A DNA stretch of 64,000 bases from Geobacillus vulcani PSS1 (GCF_000733845.1 NZ_JPOI01000001.1:2295001-2359000); one strand, 5' to 3'; shown: positions 1-9,837, counted from the first letter of the stretch. The notes: generated by a model not told the origin, from the letters alone. Program-made: numbers and translations.

Positions 1-962
<962 letters not shown>

Positions 963-1143
963 TAGAAAAGCGGAGGCGAGCGGTTCGCCGCGACGGGCAA
1001 ATGTTCTTCGCCCGCAGGGGTGCTTGCACCCCGAGGGAGAAGGTTATTTGACCTCGAGCGGCGGCGAGCCGGAGCTAGACAGTACGAAACGCGGCTTCTT
1101 CCGACGGTTATCTAGTTTTGAAGGAATGAATTCCTCTCATGAT
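963..1143 (+). other. rRNA-tRNA spacer without a 5S gene
   Basis: About 180 bp separate the 23S end from the first tRNA. The spacer has GC-rich hairpins (for example GGGGTGCTTGCACCCC near 1017) and the TATCTAGTTTTGAAGG motif typical of rrn spacers in Bacillaceae. No 5S rRNA sequence is visible here or among the following tRNAs. Confidence 0.6.
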
Positions 1144-1215
1144 GCGGAAGTAGTTCAGTGGTAGAACACCACCTTGCCAAGGTGGGGGTCGCGGGTTCGA
1201 GTCCCGTCTTCCGCT
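1144..1215 (+). tRNA. tRNA-Gly (GCC)
   Basis: A 72-nt cloverleaf with acceptor GCGGAAG/CTTCCGC. The anticodon loop TTGCCAA gives GCC, and the T arm GGGTTCGAGTCCC is present. CCA is not encoded. It is the first tRNA after the rRNA operon and probably co-transcribed with it. Confidence 0.97.
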
Positions 1216-1224
1216 CTCAATGAT

Positions 1225-1298
1225 GCGCTCGTAGCTCAATTGGATAGAGCATCTGACTACGGATCAGAAGGTTAGGGGTTCGAATCCTCTCGAGCGCG
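1225..1298 (+). tRNA. tRNA-Arg (ACG)
   Basis: A 74-nt cloverleaf with acceptor GCGCTCG/CGAGCGC. The anticodon loop CTACGGA gives ACG, whose first base is normally deaminated to inosine by TadA. It lies 9 bp after tRNA-Gly(GCC) and is probably in the same transcript. Confidence 0.97.
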
Positions 1299-1324
1299 TT
1301 TATCCACTAGCTTTAAGAAAGATA

Positions 1325-1353
1325 TTGACAAAAAAGAAATTAGCGATTATATT
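1325..1353 (+). promoter_or_regulatory. Sigma-A promoter for the second tRNA pair
   Basis: TTGACA (1325-1330), a 17-bp spacer, then TATATT (1348-1353). It lies about 45 bp upstream of tRNA-Gly(CCC) in AT-rich DNA, so the downstream tRNAs can be transcribed independently of the rRNA operon. Confidence 0.8.
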
Positions 1354-1398
1354 TTTATTGCAGTCGTTTCTAAGACAAGCTCCAATGATATTGATCAT

Positions 1399-1469
1399 GC
1401 GGGTGTAGTTTAATGGTAAAACCTCAGCTTCCCAAGCTGAAGTCGTGGGTTCGATTCCCATCACCCGCT
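1399..1469 (+). tRNA. tRNA-Gly (CCC)
   Basis: A 71-nt cloverleaf with acceptor GCGGGTG/CACCCGC. The anticodon loop TTCCCAA gives CCC. It differs in the anticodon from the TCC glycine tRNA with a similar body known in Bacillus. CCA is not encoded. Confidence 0.93.
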
Positions 1470-1504
1470 TTCCTTTATTTTATCGTGAATATCGTGTAGA
1501 TATC

Positions 1505-1532
1505 GTCCCAGTAGCTCAGCAGGATAGAGCAA
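1505..1532 (+). pseudogene. 5' fragment of a tRNA-Arg
   Basis: The first 27-28 nt of the intact tRNA-Arg(TCT) at 1643 (acceptor 5' strand and D arm) are repeated exactly here. The match then stops and the following bases show no tRNA fold. It looks like a truncated duplication, possibly left by rearrangement or an element integrated at this tRNA. A stray open frame on the opposite strand is a known artefact of antisense tRNA. Confidence 0.75.
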
Positions 1533-1642
1533 CGAGCGAGACATCTTCGAATGGGTTGCGAGTTGCCCCGACGCATCAGGCTTCTTTGTGTTAGCTGGTA
1601 GAGGAAGGGGCAGCAGGAAGATTAGAGTGTCGTCTTGGTTAT

Positions 1643-1716
1643 GTCCCAGTAGCTCAGCAGGATAGAGCAGCGGCCTTCTAAGCCGTCGGTCGGGAGTTCG
1701 AGTCTCTCCTGGGACG
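1643..1716 (+). tRNA. tRNA-Arg (TCT)
   Basis: A 74-nt cloverleaf with acceptor GTCCCAG/CTGGGAC. The anticodon loop CTTCTAA gives TCT. An integrase remnant on the opposite strand lies about 140 bp downstream, so this tRNA was probably an attachment site. Confidence 0.96.
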
Positions 1717-1763
1717 CCACTTACATACGATCGGTTCGGGTTAACATTGCCGAAACCCTTGAT

Positions 1764-1788
1764 ATGACCGCGTTTGCGGTCATTTTTC
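1764..1788 (+). terminator. Intrinsic terminator after tRNA cluster
   Basis: Perfect 8-bp stem ATGACCGC / GCGGTCAT with loop GTTT, followed by TTTTT. It closes the tRNA transcript. Confidence 0.85.
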
Positions 1789-1857
1789 ATTTTTGGGGAA
1801 TCCTGAAAAAAACGATAGAATGCGAAAAAATTTTGCACGAATTTTGCACAGCTATTT

Positions 1858-2060
1858 AGCATGGTACAGCTCCTCCATTGCAAGGTCAACTTGCCTAAAA
1901 TATGCGAGTATGTTTGCGGCGTGGTTACAATATCTTTATGTCCGAGACTCCAAAAAACGTATTTGATATTCCCTCCTTAATATAAAGCATGGAGACGTGA
2001 GTATGCTTGAGCCCATGGCAAGCGATTGTTTCCATCCCGTTTTTTTTGCGTCTCCCATTT
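1858..2060 (-). pseudogene. Tyrosine integrase remnant (C-terminal part)
   Basis: Read on the minus strand, this stretch encodes pieces of the catalytic core of a phage-type tyrosine recombinase. One frame gives HGLKHTHVSMLYIKEGIS (the HxLRHT box). After a frameshift another gives LGHKDIVTTPQTYSHIL, which ends in the tyrosine-bearing segment. The N-terminal two thirds are missing and no intact frame exists. Its position beside tRNA-Arg(TCT) fits the scar of a lost prophage or integrative element. Confidence 0.75.
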
Positions 2061-2325
2061 CGCGCCCTCCTGCTGAAAATTGAAAGGATCTGTTGGTTGT
2101 GTGTCGAATGCTTGCCCATCTTTCTCTTTTTTTGCATCCCGCGCTTACCGCGATCGCAGAAGCATTTTTTCGTTAATGGAACAGCTATGTTTTGTCTTGC
2201 AAATGAAAACAAATTGAAACGTTCCTTTCCGCGAAAGTTTGTTAAAATATATGGGATAGAAATAAAATCATAAATCGTGCCATACAATGAACATGCATGG
2301 CAAATATACGAGTCAGGTGATCGAC

Positions 2326-5100
2326 ATGGGGTTTGAACAGCAACTGGTTCATAAAACATTTTACGAGACGTTGATCGAGGCGGGAGAATGCGACATTGTC
2401 AGCGCGCTTGGCGATATTTTTTTCACGGCGCATCGGGATGGCACTGATTTGTCGTCCATTCGCTTTGCCCAAGGGGAAGTGTATTTCCACCGCCGCGACT
2501 ATGAAGCGGCGATCTTTAAATGGGAACAAGTCCATCATGACGATTTGCGCCCTTGGGCGCAAAAAAACATCGCCGACAGCTACTATGAGCTTGGACGGCT
2601 CGAGCTGGCAGAGGAGCTGTACCGCTCGATTGAGACGGAAAGCGAAACGTTGCATGCGGAAATCATTTTATGCCTGTTTTCGCTCTATCGCGAGTTGGGG
2701 GAAAAAGCGAAAGCGGATGAAATGATTAAGCGCGGCGTGACGTTGTATCCGGATTATCCGAACATGACCGAATGGGCGCGCGCCTTTTTCGAGGAGCAAG
2801 GTGATTGGGAAAGCGCCGTCGAGCTTGCTTTAGGAGAGGCGGTGCGGACCTCGGCGCGCCGCTGGGCGGACATCTTGACCGGTTATGTGGAACAAGGACA
2901 TGCGCGAACGATGGCGCCTGCGCGGTTTTCACGCTGCCTAGCGCTGTTGTACGAAACGGATCGCGTGAAGTTTGAACGGCTTGTGCAGGCGCTATGGAAC
3001 GGTTATCGAGATGGAGACCTCTATTTTTCGTGGCTCGCGGAGTGGAATCGCCTCTATGATGAGTTGGCGATCGGCCGCGACTATGACTGGAAGCGAATTC
3101 CCGGCCTTTTAGGGGAAGCTTATGCGGGATTGATGAAGGGGCCGTATCGATTGAAAGAGTTGGTGGAAGTTGTTCCACCGCTTGTCAAAAGCTGGGTGAG
3201 TTTAGCTGAAGGTCCGGAGACAGCCGTGGCCGCAGCTGCCTTGTTGGCGTGGAGTGAGAAATTTCCTGAGGCGTTTGAAGAAGAGACGGTCAACGACGCC
3301 GCTAAGCGGCTCGTCCATGCGAAACGGCAGGCTGGGGAAGCGGGTGTGTCGCTATTTGAAGAAATTGCCGATTGGGCGGAAGAGCAGCGGGCGGGCTCGC
3401 ATTTCCGCTTCCGCTGGTTCGTGCGGCAGCTGTCTGATTCGCGGACGCATTTCGTTTTGATCGCTGGGGCGTCGCGCCATGAGCGGTTGGCGTTTTTGCG
3501 GACGTTGGTCGGCGAGGCAGCGTTGGCGGCGCCGTCTGCGCCGGTGATTGCGTGGAGAAACGGTGGGGAGATGGAAGTCGCGAAAATCAGTGACGACCAG
3601 TTTACCGTTTTTTCGAGTATTGACGAATTTCAACAGGCAACGGGCGGCCGCGGAAGCCGATTCCCTGATGACGCTGTCATTGAATGCAAGGCGCCGTTTT
3701 CACTCGTGCCGCAAGGGATTGTCTTGTTGGATATCGGCCCGCTCGGCGGGCGCGCTTCATCCGACCATGAAGCGCTTGTGTCGTTTTCGCTTGCTGACAG
3801 CATTCTCTTTCTTCTCAACGGAGAGGATCCGTTTTCTAGCGCCGATGAGCAGTTGATGCTACAGCTTCGTGAGAGGGCGCCGAATGCGCCGATGTACGTT
3901 TTGCTTCCTCCGGGCGACGGAATGGTGGATGAAGAGGAGACGGCGAGAATCGTTGAGGAAGTGGAAGCGCACGTTCGTACGATTGTTCCGGGGGCCCATG
4001 TTATGGTCTATTCGCCCCATGCGCCAAGCCGCAAGCAGCAACAATTCCTCGTCGGCTGGTTTGAGGAGATGCGCCGCCATGTATCATCGGTCCGCCGCGA
4101 GGAAGCGATTTTAACGACGATCCGCCAGTTCATCGCTCATTTGTTCCGGCAGCGGGCCGAGGCGGAAAGCCGGTTGGCGGAGCTGGTCGTGTGGAAAAAA
4201 GAAATGGCGGCTAAACTCAGCGGCGCTATTCATCAGCTTGGCGACCTGCAAGAGGAAAAAATGGCCAAAACGGCAAAGTCATTCCATACTGTCTTGGCGG
4301 AAATGCGGGGCGAGCTGTCTGCGGCGATTCCCGATCTGTTGCGCAACATGGCGGATCTTGTGAGCGAAGACAGCGATTTTTCCCGTTTGCATCTTGAACT
4401 GAACCACAAAGCGAACGAACGGCTTCGTGCTTACCTTGATGAACAGGCGCTGCCAAAGCTGCGCCGCTCCATGGAACAGTGGATTGCAGCGACGGAAGAC
4501 GAATTCAACGAATGCCAGGCGTTTTTGCATGAAATGGGTGAAGGGTTTAACGCCATGTTTGGCGATGAGCGGCTCAAGCTCGAATGCGATTTTCGCCTTC
4601 TCGCCGATTGGCGGCGCGATATGGATCGGTTGATCAGCGGGGTGCAAATAGACAAGGTGAACGTTTTCTTGCGGAGAACGCCAAGCCAGCTGCTGTTGAA
4701 AGGGGCGGGAAAACTGCTCGGTGCTTTTGCGCAAAACAAGGCAATGCTGGCGCAAAAGTATAAGCAGTTCATCCAGGCGCAAGATTACGCTGAGGTGGTG
4801 GAGGCGATCATCCACCAGTTGCTGCTGCCGTTTGAATGGTTTGCTAAATCGCTTGAACGCGATGTCACCCGATTTTTCCATGCGCCGTTGACAGGGCTCG
4901 ATGAAACGTTGAAACGGTTGGAGCTGGAGATTGCTGCCCAGGAAGGTGAGCTCAAACATATGCGCACAAATCCGGAGGCGTACCGCGACCCGCTCGTTCT
5001 CTTTAGCATTCGTTTGCGGCAATGCGAGCAACTGGCGCAGGCGGCATCGGCCGCTGTGCATTTGCGGCAAGATGAAAACAACCCTATCGGTTCGCTTTGA
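2326..5100 (+). CDS. TPR protein with degenerate dynamin-like GTPase region
   Basis: A 924-residue cytosolic protein. Residues 1-170 are helical TPR-like repeats (for example FAQGEVYFHRRDYEAAIFKW and DSYYELGRLELAEELY). Around residues 370-580 lies an alpha/beta region arranged like a dynamin-family G domain: IAGASRHERL sits where a P-loop should be, followed by VLLDIGPLGG and ILFLLNGEDPF. The GxxxxGK[S/T] signature is absent, so nucleotide binding is doubtful. The last 340 residues are long amphipathic helices resembling a dynamin stalk. The start at 2326 is chosen because AGGTGATC lies 5 bp upstream; the ATG codons at 2287 and 2293 lack a ribosome site. It is a single-gene unit. A membrane-remodelling or stress role is only a guess. 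Confidence 0.8.
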   Translation: MGFEQQLVHKTFYETLIEAGECDIVSALGDIFFTAHRDGTDLSSIRFAQGEVYFHRRDYEAAIFKWEQVHHDDLRPWAQKNIADSYYELGRLELAEELYRSIETESETLHAEIILCLFSLYRELGEKAKADEMIKRGVTLYPDYPNMTEWARAFFEEQGDWESAVELALGEAVRTSARRWADILTGYVEQGHARTMAPARFSRCLALLYETDRVKFERLVQALWNGYRDGDLYFSWLAEWNRLYDELAIGRDYDWKRIPGLLGEAYAGLMKGPYRLKELVEVVPPLVKSWVSLAEGPETAVAAAALLAWSEKFPEAFEEETVNDAAKRLVHAKRQAGEAGVSLFEEIADWAEEQRAGSHFRFRWFVRQLSDSRTHFVLIAGASRHERLAFLRTLVGEAALAAPSAPVIAWRNGGEMEVAKISDDQFTVFSSIDEFQQATGGRGSRFPDDAVIECKAPFSLVPQGIVLLDIGPLGGRASSDHEALVSFSLADSILFLLNGEDPFSSADEQLMLQLRERAPNAPMYVLLPPGDGMVDEEETARIVEEVEAHVRTIVPGAHVMVYSPHAPSRKQQQFLVGWFEEMRRHVSSVRREEAILTTIRQFIAHLFRQRAEAESRLAELVVWKKEMAAKLSGAIHQLGDLQEEKMAKTAKSFHTVLAEMRGELSAAIPDLLRNMADLVSEDSDFSRLHLELNHKANERLRAYLDEQALPKLRRSMEQWIAATEDEFNECQAFLHEMGEGFNAMFGDERLKLECDFRLLADWRRDMDRLISGVQIDKVNVFLRRTPSQLLLKGAGKLLGAFAQNKAMLAQKYKQFIQAQDYAEVVEAIIHQLLLPFEWFAKSLERDVTRFFHAPLTGLDETLKRLELEIAAQEGELKHMRTNPEAYRDPLVLFSIRLRQCEQLAQAASAAVHLRQDENNPIGSL

Positions 5101-5130
5101 TCGTTGCGTGTGAATCCGTGTTGGAATGGA

Positions 5131-5181
5131 ATCAGGCTGCGCCAACGGTCGGGTCTGCCCGCCTGTTGGACGCAGCCTGAT
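5131..5181. terminator. Bidirectional hairpin between convergent genes
   Basis: Long inverted repeat with arms ATCAGGCTGCGCCAAC (5131-5146) and GTTGGACGCAGCCTGAT (5165-5181), one bulged base apart from perfect. It lies between two convergent genes and has no strong T-run. Confidence 0.7.
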
Positions 5182-5205
5182 GGCTTAGAGTGAAGGGAAA
5201 CCAGC

Positions 5206-6447
5206 TTACGACAATTCGAACGCCCAGTTGCCGCGGCGGAAAATCGGTTCGCGCTTGCCGTCTTTGGTGACGCCGTCGATGTTCAGTTCGGCCGAGCCGA
5301 TCATAAAGTCGACGTGGACGAGGCTGTCGTTGACGCCGCGGCGGTCAAGCTCTTCTTTGGACAGCGCCGCGCCGTTTTCGATGTTCGTCGGGTACGCTTT
5401 GCCCAACGCAAAATGGCAAGCGGCGTTTTCATCAAACAGCGTATTGTAAAAAATGAGATTGGACAGCGATACGGGCGACTGATGCGGCACGAGAGCGACT
5501 TCGCCGAGGCGGCGCGCCCCGTCGTCGGTGTCAAGCAAATGCTTGAGCGTCTCATATCCTTCTTCGGCGCTGAAGTCGACGACTTGACCGTCTTTGAACG
5601 TGAGCGTAAACCCATCGATGACGTTGCCATTGTAATTGAGCGGCTTCGTGTTGCGGACGGTGCCGTTGACGCCGTCTTTATGCGGCATCGTAAACACTTC
5701 CTCGGTCGGCATGTTCGGGTTGAAGCGCACCCCGTTTTGACTGGTCGCGGCGCCGCCGTGCCAAACATGCCCGTCGACGAGCTCGACCGTGATGTTGGTG
5801 CCCGGCGCTTCGTAAACGAGCTGTTTGTATTGCTTGTTGTTTAAGTAATCGACGATGCGGGCGAGCCGATCATTATGTTCGCGCCAAGCAGCGATCGGGT
5901 CCTCTTGGTCGACGCGGACGATGCGGAAAATCGCTTCCCATAGTTTGTCGATGGCTTCTTCATCACGCAGATCCCCAAATACTTTTTGCGCCCATGCCGC
6001 CGTCGGGACGGACAGGAGCGACCAACAGTTCCGATCGGCCATGATGGCGCTCCGATAGTTGGCGAGCGCTTGGGCGGCCGTTTTATTGGCGGTGGCGATC
6101 CGCTTCGGATCGACGTCTTTTAACAAGTCAGGATTAGGGGCGTAAATGGATAAAAAGGCTGCTCCTTGTTCGACGAGCTCTTCCATCGCTTTGGCCCGCC
6201 ACATCGGATATTCGGAAAACGCTTCCTCAGGGGCGTGATGAAATTTGATGTATGTAAGCGCCTCATCGTTCCACTCGACATACACGTGTTTCGCCCCGGT
6301 TTCGTACGCCGTTTTGGCGATTTTGCGGACGAGCGGCGCCGCCTCGAGCGGGGCGTTGACAAACAGCGTCTGCCCAGGCTGAATGTTGACGCCGACTTTC
6401 ACGGCCAATTCGGCGTATTTGTCCAATTCCTTCTCCCAACGGTTCAT
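5206..6447 (-). CDS. ampS: Aminopeptidase, M29 family
   Basis: A 413-residue cytosolic metallo-aminopeptidase (AmpS/PepS, thermophilic aminopeptidase T type) that removes N-terminal residues from peptides using two metal ions. The N-terminal half has the typical GQTLFVNAPLEAAPLVRKIAK opening. Metal ligands of the family are visible in the C-terminal half (EVALVPHQSP, HFALGKAYP, VNDSLVHVDFMIGS). Length equals that of family members. The start is set by AAAGGAGTG 6 bp upstream of ATG at 6447. It stands alone with its own hairpin. Confidence 0.92.
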   Translation of the reverse strand: MNRWEKELDKYAELAVKVGVNIQPGQTLFVNAPLEAAPLVRKIAKTAYETGAKHVYVEWNDEALTYIKFHHAPEEAFSEYPMWRAKAMEELVEQGAAFLSIYAPNPDLLKDVDPKRIATANKTAAQALANYRSAIMADRNCWSLLSVPTAAWAQKVFGDLRDEEAIDKLWEAIFRIVRVDQEDPIAAWREHNDRLARIVDYLNNKQYKQLVYEAPGTNITVELVDGHVWHGGAATSQNGVRFNPNMPTEEVFTMPHKDGVNGTVRNTKPLNYNGNVIDGFTLTFKDGQVVDFSAEEGYETLKHLLDTDDGARRLGEVALVPHQSPVSLSNLIFYNTLFDENAACHFALGKAYPTNIENGAALSKEELDRRGVNDSLVHVDFMIGSAELNIDGVTKDGKREPIFRRGNWAFELS

Positions 6448-6791
6448 CTTGTTCACTCCTTTTTTTGGATTCATCTCCACTTTATTATAATTCGAGCCGT
6501 CTGGCAACTTGTAGTGTTCCACATGTTGATTCTGTCCGAGCGAAACTTTGCAAGGTGAGACGCGGTGTCATGCTGGAATAACTGGCTCGTTTGCCACATA
6601 TGTAAAGAGTAAACAGATGCCTGTGAGGAGCAACCATTCTCGCTGTCACTGGCATGATCGTCGATCGTCGCAGTCTGATGATAGCGCCATGTTTATGGAA
6701 GGGGAGTGGGATTGGCAGGCCGAGAAGAGAAAGACATCCCTGCAGATTCCGTGTGCGCCTGTGCAAAACCGTACAACAGGGAGGAACAACG

Positions 6792-8228
6792 ATGAGTGGC
6801 ATCATCTTGGTGGAACTCGTGCTGTATTGTCTTGTGATGGCGGCGCTTGGCTATTGGTATGGGAAAAAGGAGATGAGCCATTCCGACTTTTTGCTTGGGG
6901 GAAAACGACTGCCGGGTTGGGCGCTCGCTTTTTCTGAGCGGGCGACGGGCGAATCCGCCTGGCTGTTGCTTGGCTACACGGGGTTTGTATTCGCCAATGG
7001 GCTTTCTGCGATTTGGGTGGCCGTCGGCATTGTCATCGGCATCGTCTGCGCCTGGCTCTTTTTGGCCGACCGGTTTCGCCAAGAGGCGGAGCGATACGGT
7101 GCGCTGACGTTGCCCGGTTATTTAGCGAAACGGTTCGGCGCGCATGGGCAAACGATTTTATGGCTTGCGACTGTCCTTATTTTTAGCTTTATGATGTTTT
7201 ATTTCAGCGCGCAAATTGCCGGAGCGGGCAAGACACTGTTTGCCGTGTTTCATATCGATCCGCAGCTTGGCATGGTCATCAGTGTGGCGATTGTCATTAT
7301 CTTATCATACACCGGCGGGTTCGTCAGTGTCGTTTGGACGGATATGATTCAAAGTATGCTCATGCTGGCGACGCTCGTGATTTTGCCCATTGTGGCGTTC
7401 GTGGAAATTTATAGTGGTGGCTTGTCGATCAGTGAAGCGCTTCATCACGCGAAGCCGGGCCTCGATTCATGGACGGGGGGAGTCACTGGATTTGCGCTTG
7501 GGCTATTGTTGTTTAACAATTTTGCTTGGTTTTTTGGCTATCTGGGCGGACAGCCGCAGCTGAGCGTCCGCTTCATGGCGTTGAAAGACGCCCGCGAGGC
7601 GAAAACGGCCAAAACAGTGGCGATCATTTGGACGCTGATGGCCTATGGCGGCGCGTTTTGCATCGGTCTTGCGGCGATTGCCCTTTATCAGGGCCATTCC
7701 TTCGCCGACGTGGAAACGGTATTGCCGCATATGGCGCTCGATTTGTTGCCGCCGTGGCTCGCGGGGGTATTGCTGTCGGGCATTTTGGCGGCCATCGTGA
7801 CAACGGCCGATTCGCAGCTGCTTGTCATCACGAGCGCCATTAGCGAAGACATTGCGCGGCGTTCTTTGCGCCTTCGCCTGTCGGAAAAACAGCTTGTCGC
7901 GCTTTCCCGCGCGGTGGTGGTCATCGCTGGACTGCTCGGTTTGGTGCTGGCGATGACATCCGAGTCGCTTGTGTATTTCATTGTCAGTTGGGCATGGGCA
8001 GGGATCGGCTGCACGTTGTCGCCGGCGATTTTGCTCTCTTTCTTCTGGAAGCGGTATTCCGGCATCGGCGTTATCGCCACGATCCTTGCCGGGTTTCTCA
8101 GCACGGTCATCTGGATTTCCTCGCCGCTTGAGGCCATCATCAGTTCACGGTTTACGACGTTTGCCATTGCGCTGGCGGCCGGGGTGCTGTTCAGCTTGTT
8201 GTTTCCCGACCGTCAGCGGACGATGTGA
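6792..8228 (+). CDS. Sodium:solute symporter (SSS family, PutP-like)
   Basis: A 478-residue membrane protein with about 13 predicted TM helices, of the sodium/solute symporter family to which the proline transporter PutP belongs. Family features are the N-terminal YWYGKK..SDFLLGGKRLPGW..AFSERATGESAW segment, with its conserved serines and glycines, and the later TTADSQLLVITSAISEDI motif. AGGGAGG precedes the ATG at 6792; longer versions would add an unlikely charged leader. It is monocistronic and closed by a terminator. The substrate is probably proline or a related amino acid, but sequence alone does not settle it. Confidence 0.85.
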   Translation: MSGIILVELVLYCLVMAALGYWYGKKEMSHSDFLLGGKRLPGWALAFSERATGESAWLLLGYTGFVFANGLSAIWVAVGIVIGIVCAWLFLADRFRQEAERYGALTLPGYLAKRFGAHGQTILWLATVLIFSFMMFYFSAQIAGAGKTLFAVFHIDPQLGMVISVAIVIILSYTGGFVSVVWTDMIQSMLMLATLVILPIVAFVEIYSGGLSISEALHHAKPGLDSWTGGVTGFALGLLLFNNFAWFFGYLGGQPQLSVRFMALKDAREAKTAKTVAIIWTLMAYGGAFCIGLAAIALYQGHSFADVETVLPHMALDLLPPWLAGVLLSGILAAIVTTADSQLLVITSAISEDIARRSLRLRLSEKQLVALSRAVVVIAGLLGLVLAMTSESLVYFIVSWAWAGIGCTLSPAILLSFFWKRYSGIGVIATILAGFLSTVIWISSPLEAIISSRFTTFAIALAAGVLFSLLFPDRQRTM

Positions 8229-8252
8229 TCGATCACGTGTCCATTCGCATGA

Positions 8253-8283
8253 GGGTGTCCCGAAAGAGGCGGGGCACCCTTTC
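8253..8283 (+). terminator. Terminator after SSS symporter
   Basis: Stem GGGTGTCCC (8253-8261) / GGGGCACCC (8271-8279), allowing G-T pairing, followed by TTTCC. Confidence 0.7.
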
Positions 8284-8320
8284 CGATTGTTGGATCGGTG
8301 CGCTGAACGATTGACGTGAT

Positions 8321-8348
8321 CCCGCCTCTTTGAAGAAAAGGCGGGCGT
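8321..8348. terminator. Second hairpin between symporter and hpaB
   Basis: CCCGCCT (8321-8327) and AGGCGGG (8339-8345) with a short AT-rich loop. It is placed to stop transcription of the minus-strand hpaB gene. Confidence 0.5.
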
Positions 8349-8391
8349 TTATGGTTTATGCCGGTCCAGTGCGATGGTTGCTGCCGTTTTG

Positions 8392-9837
8392 TCAACGTTG
8401 TTCGCTGTCCAAAAACCGTCGCACCATTTGGGCGCATGCTTCCCGGTCGTAGCGATGGTAAAAGGTTGTCGCAAACCGGGCTGGATCGCCGAAGAAAAAC
8501 CGTTCGTACAGCGTCTGCCGCGTCCCGAAGGCGCTCATCGCCAGATCCCAGGCGAAGCGGAACAGCTGCACCCGCTGTTCGGCCGGAAGCGTCGCTGCCT
8601 GCAAATACCGGTCCAAATCCGGGCGGAGCGGGGAAGAAAAGTCAGCTTCCGTCGGCAGGCAGACAAGCCCGCTGGCGCCAAGCAGCTGAACGATGTCGGC
8701 AAAGCGCGGGTACAAGCGCGGATACAAAAAGGCGGCAGCGTAAAGCGGGGCAGGATCGGGCACCATGGTGCCGCGCCGGTCCGGTTTCGCGTGGAGCTCG
8801 GCGGCGAGAAGCATTCCCCGAAGCGCTTCAAGGGCGGCGGCGATTTCCCCGATTTTTTCTTGCACATGCTGGTATCCGCCAATTTGGATGGATTCGCTGA
8901 GCAGCTCCACCGTTCCAAGGAAAAATTCGGTTTTCACGATGCGCCGCGCCAGCACTTGGTGCAGCAGCATAATGCCCAAATGGGTTTCTTCATCCAGCTC
9001 TTTGGCCACCCATGCGTTTTTGTAGAAAAAGATCCGATCCCACGGAACGAGCACATCATCAAATACGACAACGGCGTCGATTTCATCAAAGTGCGCGCTG
9101 AGCGGGGCGTCAAACGAAGAGGCGCCAGCAGCAAAAGAAGGGCGGCAGATGAACTTCAACCCCGGCGTGTTGCTCGGAATCGAAAACGCGTACATGTATT
9201 CATCGCCAAGAAGCGTCCCGCCGGCCGGCAAAACGAGAAGTTCGTCAGTCATGCCGCCTTGAGTGGCGAGCAGGCGCGCGCCTTTGATGACGAGTCCGTC
9301 TGTCGTTTCGCGGATCACTTTGGCGGCGATCGGCTCGCCGTCTTCTTCCATATAGCCGAGGGAACGGTTCACTTGCGGGTTGACAAACGTATGGGTGAAC
9401 GACAAGTCGTTGTTGATCGCCCGCTCATAGAGGTGTTCGATATGTTCGGCGTAGGACGGGTGCTGCTGCCCGAAAAAATCGGCCGCGGAAGCGAGCGCCA
9501 TCACGGCGGTGTTCATGTAGTCGGGAGACCGCCCCATCATCCCCGCTGTCAAGCGCGCCCATTCTTGGAACGCCAGGCGCCGGTGTTCGAGATCGTCTTT
9601 TGTCGTCGGCCGCAAAAACGCCGCGCCGGCCAGCTCCCCCGTCGATGTGCGGAACGTCAGCACCGGCTGTTTGTTTGGATGGTGCTGGGCGTCATATAAG
9701 CGCGCTTGGCTTCGCATCACGCCGGCAAAAGCCGGGTGTTCCGACAGCTTTCCCTCGACCTGAGCGCCGTTGATCCATACATTTGACCGAAGATTGTCAA
9801 TGCGCTCGATATATTGGGTTCCGTTACTAATGGCCAT
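8392..9837 (-). CDS. hpaB: 4-hydroxyphenylacetate 3-monooxygenase, oxygenase component
   Basis: A 481-residue FADH2-dependent flavin monooxygenase of the HpaB/PvcC family. These enzymes hydroxylate 4-hydroxyphenylacetate or related phenols to catechols using reduced flavin from a separate reductase (HpaC), none of which lies next door. Recognisable features are RSQARLYDAQHHP near the N terminus, GRSPDYMN, and the central VVFDDVLVPWDRIFFY segment of this acyl-CoA dehydrogenase-like fold. Of two candidate starts (9846 and 9837) the second is preferred because AAGGGGA lies 9 bp before it and overlaps the first. It is divergent from the acyl-CoA synthetase gene. The true substrate is unproven. 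Confidence 0.9.
   Translation of the reverse strand: MAISNGTQYIERIDNLRSNVWINGAQVEGKLSEHPAFAGVMRSQARLYDAQHHPNKQPVLTFRTSTGELAGAAFLRPTTKDDLEHRRLAFQEWARLTAGMMGRSPDYMNTAVMALASAADFFGQQHPSYAEHIEHLYERAINNDLSFTHTFVNPQVNRSLGYMEEDGEPIAAKVIRETTDGLVIKGARLLATQGGMTDELLVLPAGGTLLGDEYMYAFSIPSNTPGLKFICRPSFAAGASSFDAPLSAHFDEIDAVVVFDDVLVPWDRIFFYKNAWVAKELDEETHLGIMLLHQVLARRIVKTEFFLGTVELLSESIQIGGYQHVQEKIGEIAAALEALRGMLLAAELHAKPDRRGTMVPDPAPLYAAAFLYPRLYPRFADIVQLLGASGLVCLPTEADFSSPLRPDLDRYLQAATLPAEQRVQLFRFAWDLAMSAFGTRQTLYERFFFGDPARFATTFYHRYDREACAQMVRRFLDSEQR

Noticed and set aside
1461..1889. Open frame on the minus strand across the tRNA-Arg region containing ETRTPDRRLRRPLLYPAELL
   Set aside because: It is the antisense of tRNA-Arg and its partial copy, a well-known spurious protein; the region is explained by RNA genes.
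4279..5145. 288-codon minus-strand frame opposite the TPR/dynamin-like gene
   Set aside because: Codon pattern mirrors the real plus-strand gene and the residue mix is typical of antisense frames (rich in His, Gln, Arg).
8374..9699. 441-codon plus-strand frame opposite hpaB
   Set aside because: Antisense shadow of a clearly recognised enzyme; no ribosome site and no family resemblance.
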